NCBI GenBank assembly: GCA_018292915.2
Contig: JACVVK020000037.1
Location: 2,296,001-2,360,000, forward strand
Source of the DNA: Batillaria attramentaria
Lineage: Eukaryota > Mollusca > Gastropoda > Batillariidae
DNA: 64,000 bases
Reading direction: 5' to 3'
Shown piece after piece: positions 58,401 through 64,000 of this stretch (positions are counted from its first letter, which is position 1; every line of letters begins with the position of its first letter). The translations under genes and the position numbers were made by a program. The notes under the pieces are model-generated. The model saw only the letters and a list, made by a program, of their open reading frames with translations, made no database searches and was not told where the DNA came from.

Positions 58401-60399
58401 CCACTGAAAAGATTTGTTGTGTCTGTGTACAAACCAGCTGTCACCATTGGTGATGTCAAGACAGATCCAACCGGTGAGCTGGACACATCTTGCAAACCCG
58501 ATGACATGATAGCAGAAGACACCTCTGGGGCAGTGGTCGTTGTTAGATGATTAGATGGAGAGACGAGAGGGTCTACACTTGAAAATGTTGGTGGGGTAGG
58601 CTCAACAGCATCTGAACTCTTACTTTCCATTGCAGTGGTCTGGAAGGAACTGGAGATAACGAACGGAACTGATGTCATTGGTTCTGGGACAAGAGACTGC
58701 ATGGACACGTCAGACATCGATATGACAGAAACATGCAAATCTGAAATGTCACTGGATGACGACACCTGACCAGATACTAACTCATCTGAATAACTTGTTA
58801 TAAATCTGGTCACTTTCGTCGCAGGACCAAGCAAGTCCGTGGCAGGAGCTTTCTCATCACTCACAGACTGTATAATGGAGCTTGCAATAGCTGTGCCAAG
58901 AGTTATCTCGTCAGACGTGCCAGTTTCTTCCACCAAACTTGTAGCTGACATATGAAAGCTCTCATTAACCTTTCTTGTGCTGTAGTCTGTGAGGGAATCA
59001 ATTTTATCAGAACTAAAAGCCTCCCTGGTTGCAGACTGGGAAGGTGTCAAATGTAGTTCTGAAGACAGTGATGAAACAGAGAGAGATTCTCCATCTGAAT
59101 TGGATACTGGAGTTGGTGTGATTAAGGATGCAAAGGACGTGCTGAGGTCAAGGGCTTGTGATGTGCTCTCCAGCATGTTTTCAAAAGAACTACTTACACG
59201 CTCCATCTCGACAGAGGATGGTGCAGGAGTGCTAAATGCGCTGACCATTTCAGATGCACTTTCTGATGTGTGCAGCAGCACTGAATTTAAACCCAAACTT
59301 TCACGTTTGACTTCTGAACTTAACATTGTTGGTTGAAATGTACTAGTCGGGAGCAGCTCTTCAGAAGAGCTGGAAGCGACTGTGCTTTGGGTCAAACTAA
59401 CTTTGATGTTAGTGTCCAGATCAACATAACTTGACACTGACTCTGTCGTATCAGCAATAACTGATGATGAAACAGCTGAGGAAGAGGCGTGTGGTTCTGA
59501 TGACGCCTCTAGAAGCGATGAAACCAACATGACGGTCAACGTTGATGCTGGTTCCTCGCGAGATGTTGAACTTACAAGGTCATGGCCTTGACCTTGGGAA
59601 CTCTCCACAGATACTACGCTTGTCTCGTCTTCATTTGGAGCAAAAGTCACTGCAAGACTTGAAGATACTCCCAGCTGACCTGGCAATGAACTGTCTGGTG
59701 CTGGACTTCCTGATGCTGTGTCCAGCCTGGAGCTCAGCTGGGTTGTCCTGCTATCAACATCCGATGTTGTCTCCTCAACCGCTGAAGACTTTGGAGTTTC
59801 TGATTGCTGTTGGGGCGTGCTTGAGGCTTCCACTTCTGATGGTGACAGCAGATCTGTGCTAAGTTGCTCTGCTCTTTTACTAGTCCTCAGTGGCTCATCT
59901 GTAACAGATTCTGATTCTGCTAGTTTTGAGGAAAAGCTTTCAGTTGCAGGTGAGCCGACGGGCAAATCTTGAGTTGGCGAGGTTGGAAACTTGCTGGAAC
60001 TCTGCAAAGTGACAGACTGGGTGGCCAAATCCGCAGGCTGCGTTATCAAGCCCGCAGGCACATCTTTGGTGGTAAATTCTGACATGCCATGCACGGAATT
60101 CTCACTCAAACTGACATGCATCGAGCTGTCAAAACTCAAAAAGGAACGCAAAGAATTCTGCATGCTGTCTATGAGGTTAGTGGAATCAGGCACATCACCC
60201 ATGCTTGAGTAAACCGGTGTTGGGTTATTAGTGGCAGCACGCTGGGTGGCAGTATCAGCACGCTGGGTGGTAGTGGTTATTGAGGTGGCATCAAGCTGGC
60301 TTTGGATACCGAGGGGGACTTGTGATGTGGTGATGAAGCCGGTGGTAGGATCTGCGCCCAAGGATGCTTGGTCATCTCCAGCAATCAGTAGTGTGGAGC
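40427..60399 (-). CDS. KIAA1549: KIAA1549/KIAA1549L (UPF0606) family homologue, 16 exons, 5' exon not found
   Basis: Exons on the - strand encode, in order: a Ser/Thr/Pro/Val-rich mucin-like ectodomain in which I see no cysteine; a SEA-like juxtamembrane segment with basic RRKR and RHRR sites; a helix beginning KKLWIIGAVLGPALL; and a charged cytoplasmic tail ending SSYIDV. From memory of the vertebrate family, the LWII-AVL-P helix start, the tail motif LDEVRSRVHALLDDAFSL and a C-terminal hydrophobic PDZ-ligand-like end match KIAA1549. With the exon boundaries listed here the coding length is 9140 nt; adding the one base carried from the missing upstream exon gives 3047 codons including stop. 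The gene converges on the EGF-module gene. Function in invertebrates is unknown; the human gene is known mainly from BRAF fusions in glioma. Confidence 0.75.
42173..42297 (-). CDS. KIAA1549: KIAA1549-like exon O (cytoplasmic)
   Basis: 125 nt, phase 1 in and 0 out, acceptor TTTGTTACAG, donor GTATGT. Encodes EKLHTPVSVDRTYGDYDTSG, then LITWSPYRAS and a LPETQ end. Confidence 0.76.
42536..42594 (-). CDS. KIAA1549: KIAA1549-like exon N (cytoplasmic)
   Basis: 59 nt, phase 2 in and 1 out, acceptor TTTCTTGCAG, donor GTAAGT. Encodes LPPTEGMPEVEEVRGPKPG. Confidence 0.72.
42640..43310. repeat. G/C-skewed low-complexity tract in an intron
   Basis: The + strand is G-run-rich at 42720-42935 and C-run-rich at 42945-43110, then mixed. 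Motifs such as GGGGTGTAGAGGGG and AACACCCTGCCCTACCCC recur. Confidence 0.9.
43351..43434 (-). CDS. KIAA1549: KIAA1549-like exon M (cytoplasmic)
   Basis: 84 nt, phase 2/2, acceptor TTTTTCAG, donor GTATGC. Encodes NKVAPAVEKRERPHSGGERR, then ESDAMAS. Confidence 0.72.
44300..44549 (-). mobile_element. GAGCAGTGGTC-family SINE, main part (interrupted)
   Basis: Reverse-oriented CCCCAGGGAAAGCGTGTCAC, TTTGCTGGGGAAGGAAAG and TAGCCAGGAAAAACGGGTAT blocks. Its head continues at 45394 beyond a DNA transposon. Confidence 0.75.
44550..45388. mobile_element. 839-bp non-autonomous DNA transposon, CAGGCATGCTACTC ends
   Basis: Perfect 14-bp terminal inverted repeats at 44550-44563 and 45375-45388, flanked by TTAGA at 44545-44549 and 45389-45393. 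Inside is a palindrome GGGGGCATGCCCCCC near 44635. It inserted into the head of a SINE. A 5-bp duplication and CAGG ends suggest a hAT-type element; no transposase was recognised. Confidence 0.85.
45801..45958 (-). CDS. KIAA1549: KIAA1549-like exon L: conserved tail motif
   Basis: 158 nt, phase 0 in and 2 out, acceptor TGTGTGCAG, donor GTGAGT. Contains LDEVRSRVHALLDDAFSL, the best match to the vertebrate KIAA1549 tail motif (DEVRxxMHxLLEEAFSL in human, from memory). Confidence 0.82.
46212..46242 (-). CDS. KIAA1549: KIAA1549-like exon K: 31-nt microexon
   Basis: 31 nt, phase 2 in and 0 out, acceptor TCATTTCAG, donor GTAAGA. Encodes RSKRRSKKGQV, purely basic. Accepted because both phases fit its neighbours. 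Confidence 0.62.
46540..46617 (-). mobile_element. SINE head, reverse
   Basis: GGGATTCGAACCCGATTCTC (B box reversed) and AACCACTACACTACGGGGGC (A box reversed), matching the head at 13668. Confidence 0.72.
46626..46755 (-). CDS. KIAA1549: KIAA1549-like exon J (cytoplasmic)
   Basis: 130 nt, phase 1 in and 2 out, acceptor TTTCCAG, donor GTATGT. Encodes EAEPQVDSAQAAYERAQKEI, then DKVLGPRE and an NNEKKR end. Confidence 0.78.
47293..47386 (-). CDS. KIAA1549: KIAA1549-like exon I (cytoplasmic, basic helix)
   Basis: 94 nt, phase 0 in and 1 out, acceptor TTTTGTTCAG, donor GTACAT. Encodes DEEDEFVENVEEERKRNKQR followed by HRMRKKQQTQK. The charged pattern resembles the basic helix of vertebrate KIAA1549 tails. 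Confidence 0.75.
47787..47884 (-). CDS. KIAA1549: KIAA1549-like exon H (cytoplasmic)
   Basis: 98 nt, phase 1 in and 0 out, acceptor TACTTGACAG, donor GTATGA. Encodes EVEMNSLDPGFYNSQMMQST and SVHSQLYSQPTFE. Confidence 0.75.
48017..48135 (-). CDS. KIAA1549: KIAA1549-like exon G (cytoplasmic)
   Basis: 119 nt, phase 2 in and 1 out, acceptor TGTGTTCCAG, donor GTATGG. Encodes DPPVANGGVEGESMEATV, then a basic KRKTGKKSSFREPE. Confidence 0.72.
48440..48570. repeat. Dispersed repeat, uninterrupted copy (empty site)
   Basis: CACTTGAAATCTTCAGATCA, then ACCACTTCAAGCCACTAGTA. The TTCA within CCACTTCAAGCC is where the copy at 32046 holds the TTAA element. Confidence 0.8.
48717..48898 (-). CDS. KIAA1549: KIAA1549-like exon F (cytoplasmic)
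   Basis: 182 nt, acceptor CTACTTTCAG, phase 0 in and 2 out, donor GTAAGT. Encodes DGDETAVTEDPESS, then a Lys-rich KKGKKSPKKK end. Confidence 0.78.
48925..49150. repeat. Probable retroelement fragment
   Basis: GATGATGATGATGGAGACTT, GGTATAGCGCACGGCTCAAC and GAGCGCTCACGGCCC look like a reversed LINE/SINE tail of the GCGCT-TATAT type. Low detail. Confidence 0.4.
49642..49716 (-). CDS. KIAA1549: KIAA1549-like exon E (cytoplasmic)
   Basis: Encodes VDKLGTKPSDKPEDSENDNN and NETKE; donor GTATTT. I chose the acceptor TGTTGAG because it alone gives phase 0 with exon D. A stronger-looking acceptor (ACCTCTCAG, exon start 49753) would add 37 nt and shift the frame unless another small exon lies between. 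Confidence 0.55.
50905..51086 (-). CDS. KIAA1549: KIAA1549-like exon D: transmembrane helix
   Basis: 182 nt. An acidic QEEEDKK stretch is followed by LWIIGAVLGPALLIVVIW and IVVCLVV, then a basic stop-transfer RHSQQKKDK. The acceptor is a tandem NAGNAG (AAGAAG), so the exon may start at 51086 or 51083 in the same frame. Donor GTAAGC, phase 0. Confidence 0.85.
51325..51420 (+). mobile_element. tRNA-derived SINE head
   Basis: A box TTGGCAGTCTAGTGGTGAAG and B box GGTTCCAGTCCC with normal spacing. Confidence 0.65.
51518..51689 (-). CDS. KIAA1549: KIAA1549-like exon C
   Basis: 172 nt, phase 0 in and phase 1 out, acceptor CTGTCTGTAG, donor GTTAGT. Encodes ITDTKVQADNPSNAELTY, then ATQASETLNTL and a VVVTIAK strand. 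It continues the juxtamembrane fold. Confidence 0.82.
51847..52351. mobile_element. 505-bp hAT-like MITE, CAGGGATGTCACTGG ends
   Basis: Perfect 15-bp inverted ends at 51847-51861 and 52337-52351, flanked by GCTGT on both sides (5-bp duplication). Subterminal ATTTGTCCTA/TAGGACA-type motifs as in the element at 7041-8260. Lies in the intron between exons B and C of the KIAA1549-like gene. Confidence 0.87.
52833..52859. repeat. (ATAAG)n microsatellite
   Basis: Five consecutive ATAAG units. Confidence 0.9.
52938..53158 (-). CDS. KIAA1549: KIAA1549-like exon B: SEA-like juxtamembrane part
   Basis: 221 nt, phase 1 in and phase 0 out, acceptor TTGTTTACAG, donor GTGAGA. Encodes a helix-like INEMEQGLAKAYDIAL stretch, then SSRRKRFAVFIEKL and VRHRRAVSG. 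Both basic sites could be proprotein-convertase sites. Confidence 0.82.
53764..60399 (-). CDS. KIAA1549: KIAA1549-like exon A: giant mucin-like ectodomain
   Basis: A single uninterrupted 6636-nt exon, phase 1/1, acceptor CTTCTTTACAG, donor GTAAGT. It encodes about 2212 residues dominated by Ser, Thr, Val and Pro, typical of a heavily O-glycosylated stalk. A 30-residue tandem repeat lies at 57150-57980. The frame stays open to 60460, but the upstream Met has no signal-peptide character and a good acceptor precedes GCTCC, so a separate 5' exon is expected. Confidence 0.85.
57150..57980 (-). repeat. 90-bp coding tandem repeat (VNTR) in the mucin exon
   Basis: The + strand motif CTTGACATGTCAAAAA and its variants recurs every 90 bases from 57171 to 57891 (nine units). 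Each unit encodes 30 residues with the pattern LLPVTPS...SSLFDMSSMPPVT. Units at 57351 and 57621 share the variant CTTGTAATGTC, which indicates a 270-bp higher-order duplication. Confidence 0.9.
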
Positions 60400-60852
60400 C
60401 TGTAAAGAAGATTATAGTTAATCTCTTTTGCTTGTACATATATACAATAATAACATACATTGTACTGATAAGAAAATTTTACTGATGCTATTACTACTTC
60501 TACAAACAATACTAATTTTCATTTGATTTTTGTCTACATAAATGCTTCCTAATACATGTACTAAAGATATTTTACAGAGAAATGGTGGTCTGTTTTATGC
60601 ATTTCTTTTTGCGTATCTTTGGGTTCAGTATTTCAACAACAAAAAAAGAAAGAAAGAAAGAAAGAAATTGCACCTCTTTTTGACACTAATTTACTAAGGC
60701 TGAGATGTAACCTATCATTATGTAATTTTCAAACTGATTTTTAGGGGTCAAGAGGGCATGCGTCTTGTTTGTGTCAATTATCGGTTTTGTAATCTAGGAA
60801 ATCTGAACTGGGACTTACAGAGAATCCATTCTTTTTTTCTTTTTTTAAATTT

Positions 60853-60855
<3 letters not shown>

Positions 60856-60898
<43 letters not shown>
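60856..60898. repeat. TG microsatellite
   Basis: About 21 TG units. Confidence 0.95.
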
Positions 60899-61859
60899 AT
60901 GCATGTGTGCGTGTATGCGTGTACATGCAAGCCCCAACACGTGTGTGTATTTGAGGTTGGGATGGGCCTTGGTGTTTGTCAGTTTTTAACTGGGCTGTAA
61001 CCAGTTGAATGAGCACACACATTACAGTATTCTTTTTTTGATGACGCAAGCAATTCACAGTTGACACTTGACAAAAAAAGAAAAGAAAAAAGAAGTTAAA
61101 AAGAATGCTTTATTACCCCGAGACAAAACTTCACAGCTGGTATTCCCCTAGTGTATTGCAAACCCCCAGGCGCCATTCGAAACCTCCCGACAATTGAGCA
61201 GAAAACTGCTCTCCCTCCCTACTCGGTCACGTCCCCGAAATCTTGTGTTAATATTCAAACGCACAGCAAATACCAAACATTTCATATCCGCTTGTTAAAT
61301 TCTGGCAGTGGCCCATGCTGGCCAAACAATGGCCAGTGAGACAAACACAACAATACGGTCGCCACGACCCCTACGACCTGTCAGCAACTTGACGCAAGCT
61401 CCAACCCTCCTCTTCCCCTCTCGAAGCTACTGGACACAGAAAAACTGTGAACTTTCGCACGCTGTACGCATGTGTGTGTGTGTGGGGGGGGGGGGGGGGG
61501 TCGGCGTGGGGCTTTCCTCAAAAACCAAAAACCTGCTCATAAAACATTTCCGTGTGTTGTTGCTGTCTTATGTTTCGTTTTTTTTTTTTTTCTTTGGGAA
61601 CACACCTTAGATACAAATAACAAAACATCCACTGCCTAATAAAACAGAGTTTCTACCTGTTGTAGCTTGTTTACTGGGAAAAAAAGCAAACAAATGCAGG
61701 GGTAAAAAAGAAAGAGAAAAAGAAAAGAGAGAAAGAGAGAGGGGGGGGGGGGAGTACTGGGGATTCACCGTGTTTCTGTCTACAGGAATAGTTTAAATGA
61801 GAGAAATTCTCCTGCACGAGGAATCGTCAACAGTGACTACGCAATCTGCCCACACTGTC

Positions 61860-61940
61860 TCAGTTCAAATCCAACTTAAAGACTTACCTTTTCCGCCAGG
61901 CCTTTAACACACCAATTCTTTTGTTCTGTATATTTGCAGT

Positions 61941-62018
<78 letters not shown>

Positions 62019-62095
62019 GGCGCTCTGAGCCTGGTCCTGTGAGAGCCTGGTCTTTAAAAGCACTATGTATTATTATTATTATTAGTATCATTTTA
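61860..62095 (+). mobile_element. L2/CR1-like LINE 3' end with TG microsatellite
   Basis: Encodes FKSNLKTYLFRQAFNT, the typical C-terminus of this LINE group. After a long (TG)n (61940-62017) come GGCGCTCTGAGCC and AGCACTATGTATTATTATTA. Confidence 0.75.
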
Positions 62096-62220
62096 TTGAT
62101 AAGAATGTCTAGCAAAAATAAAATTCGGCTTGGTTTTGGCGCTGAACAGTCTAACGATGCGGCAATGTTGAATTTGCTGAACCACTTGCTATCTGTATGC
62201 CTATTGTCAGAGCTCAAACA

Positions 62221-62261
<41 letters not shown>

Positions 62262-62789
62262 TGCAAGAAAAAAAAGTTTTCTCCCATCAAACCCAAACGC
62301 CTGTGTTTCTTGGCAACGAAAGATAACGAAATAATAAATCTGCACCGGTTAAAACCTTAGGCTGACGAGATAACTACACTCCTCTGCGCAAAACCCAACA
62401 TAACACTTTGTATCCATGCATCGCGAGCAAACATTTTTTCTAGGGGACTTCGAATTATAGGAATTTGCAAGCTGCCGAGGCGGCCTAAGAACGGAGATGT
62501 CTGCACGGCAAGAGATGGCGGTAATAACTGAATGTTACAGTATGTGACGTTTTTAGCTCATGATGTCCCAAATTGTAGCTGACGATGAGTTGAATGAACA
62601 ATCAGCAGACCCCTCCCGTGGGATACTCTAAATGTGCTAAATGTATTACACCCCCTGATCGTACCCCTTTCGTTTCCTCTGGCTGTGTGACCTGCACCTG
62701 TTTGTGTAACCTGTCCACCATAGTGAAGGACACATCAAGGGTGGTCGACCTGGCAGACACACTGGACTGAATAGTGTTCAGCTGGATTG

Positions 62790-62890
62790 GCGGTTAGGGT
62801 GGCTGTCTCTTCCCCCTGTAACCTACCCATCAGGGCCGTTTGCAATCACTCATGTGGCGGGGACGTTAAACCCCAACTTACCAACCAACC
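62790..62890 (+). mobile_element. Retroelement 3' tail
   Basis: GTGGCGGGGACGTTAAACCC followed by CAACTTACCAACCAACC, a tail with tetranucleotide repeats like that of the I-like LINE but different in sequence. Confidence 0.5.
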
Positions 62891-62893
62891 TTT

Positions 62894-62896
<3 letters not shown>

Positions 62897-62942
<46 letters not shown>
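62897..62942. repeat. CA microsatellite
   Basis: About 23 CA units, then CACCCACA variants. Confidence 0.95.
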
Positions 62943-62945
<3 letters not shown>

Positions 62946-63394
62946 GCACACACACCCAGCCACCCACACCCACACCCACACACGAGAATGGATACTAGTA
63001 AAGAGAAAATCTGCACTGCATCTTAGCATTGTAATTCCTTACACTTGGCCATTCTTCAGTACACAGACCGATCGTAGGGCAATATACATACTACATAGGC
63101 TAGTGCTGGCCCGTAACTCTAAAATATTATCTTCTTTGTATTCAATAAATCGTTCTGGACTGCGTGTTTCTGGCAGCGGGTGGTTCATAGCCGTCTACCT
63201 ACAAAAGCACAAGTACATGTTAGGTAAAATTTATGACCAGCCGTCGGAACTGCCTTCTCAGACGCGAGGAATAACCGTTTTGCTGGGTATACACTGGGCA
63301 GTAGTTTGGCTGTAGATCAAGCCAGCTAGGCTACTGGGAGTTTCTTACATCGCCTCTCCTCCATGTTGGTGGTGTTCAGTCAAGAGGGGCACAT

Positions 63395-63505
63395 GGACTC
63401 AAGTGTTTTCCCGAGCATGTGTTGTGCTCATCATGCCGCGGGACGCGATTGGCTGAATTCGGGGTGCTTGCCCCTTTTCACCGACAAGAGTGGAGTCGTC
63501 TGTTG
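63395..63505. repeat. Dispersed 320-bp repeat, partial copy 3
   Basis: CATGTGTTGTGCTCATCATG, CCGCGGGACGCGATTGGCTG and the GACAAGAGTGGAGT end match the right third of copies 1 and 2. Confidence 0.75.
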
Positions 63506-64000
63506 GTGGGAGATGGCCTCTAAAGACCTGTAGAGAAACTGAGTGTATTTAAGAGTGCAATGCATGGATCTGTCCTGGTAATCATGCAACACAGCGGGCA
63601 CTACACGCACCTTGTAGGCGAAAATTCGTAGTCGCACAATGAATGGCATGAAAACTAACATGTATGTGCATCACTTTCTTACAAAGGTAAAAAAAAAAAA
63701 AAAAAAAGTGCAGTGCACTGCGCAAAAAGCCCTCTACGTCTGATCGCCTACACGTCATAAATACGAGTATCCTAGGCAGTGAAGGAAGCAACGTGCCACG
63801 TCAGCACACAAAACCACAAGGCTGTACCTACCGCAAGGTGTTGGCATGCAAAGACATTGATAAAATTTACAACACAATATTTCTTGGGAGTATGTCGAGG
63901 ACAGTCGTGGGATTACCGAAACCTGTTGAGCTTAGCTTTGACAAACACCAGCTTGTAAAAACACCTGTCGTAAACCCAGACACCTAGTCACACCTTACAA

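Larger units (their letters stand above)
60400..64000. other. Upstream intron or flank of the KIAA1549-like gene, no exon recognised
   Basis: Holds TG and CA microsatellites, an L2-like LINE end, a retroelement tail, a G-run near 61485 and a partial dispersed repeat at 63395-63505. I found no ATG with a signal peptide ending in a phase 1 donor on the - strand, so the first exon probably lies beyond the window. Confidence 0.5.

Noticed and set aside
60400..60460. Translation start of the KIAA1549-like protein at the upstream Met of the giant exon
   Set aside because: The stretch MYVIIVYMYKQKRLTIIF is not a convincing signal peptide and a CTTCTTTACAG acceptor precedes the conserved frame, so this is taken as intron.

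Overview
The window is animal nuclear DNA. Coding sequence is split into many small GT-AG exons, and the introns are packed with retrotransposons, tRNA-derived SINEs, DNA-transposon derivatives and long CA/TG microsatellites. The repeat repertoire (RTE and I/Nimb-like LINEs, L2-like tails ending in ATT repeats, an element carrying TGACCTTGA arrays) and the weak similarity of the host genes to vertebrate ones suggest a mollusc, probably a gastropod. That placement is inference, not a database result.

Two host genes lie tail to tail. On the + strand, 181-36775 holds the 3' part of a gene for an extracellular protein made of at least 30 EGF-like six-cysteine modules. There is one module per exon, every intron is phase 1, and a strongly conserved CGDNMxC-type core recurs. 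The last coding exon (36624-36775) ends in a hydrophobic tail that looks like a GPI-anchor signal. The 5' end lies outside the window. Modules 1-7 and 8-23 form dense clusters; modules 24-30 are more scattered, and three introns are enlarged by transposon insertions.

On the - strand, 60399 down to 40427 holds 16 exons of a homologue of the vertebrate KIAA1549/KIAA1549L (UPF0606) family. It has one 6.6-kb Ser/Thr/Pro-rich mucin-like exon, a SEA-like juxtamembrane part, one transmembrane helix, and a long cytoplasmic tail with the DEVRxxxxxLLxxAFSL-type motif and a C-terminal hydrophobic PDZ-ligand-like end. My exon model sums to 3046 residues plus stop, without a frame break. The first exon (signal peptide) was not found. 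The genes converge across about 3.6 kb (36776-40426).

The introns record a history of insertion. A full-length RTE-type LINE (22102-25397) has a 1002-residue open frame and a perfect 11-bp target duplication. An I/Nimb-like LINE (27805-31678) is truncated at its 5' end and also has an 11-bp duplication. A Helitron-like non-autonomous element (25567-27338) carries a tandem array of nuclear-receptor-type half sites. A TTAA-flanked foldback element (32079-32477) sits inside a repeat whose uninterrupted copy is at 48440. Several hAT-like elements have CAGGGATG or CAGGCATG ends, and two minisatellites are present. The large intron 7 (4778-13011) holds a decayed, multiply interrupted coding sequence on the - strand (about 6680-11380). 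It belongs to a transposon-like family I cannot name, and its reading frame can be followed through the insertions.
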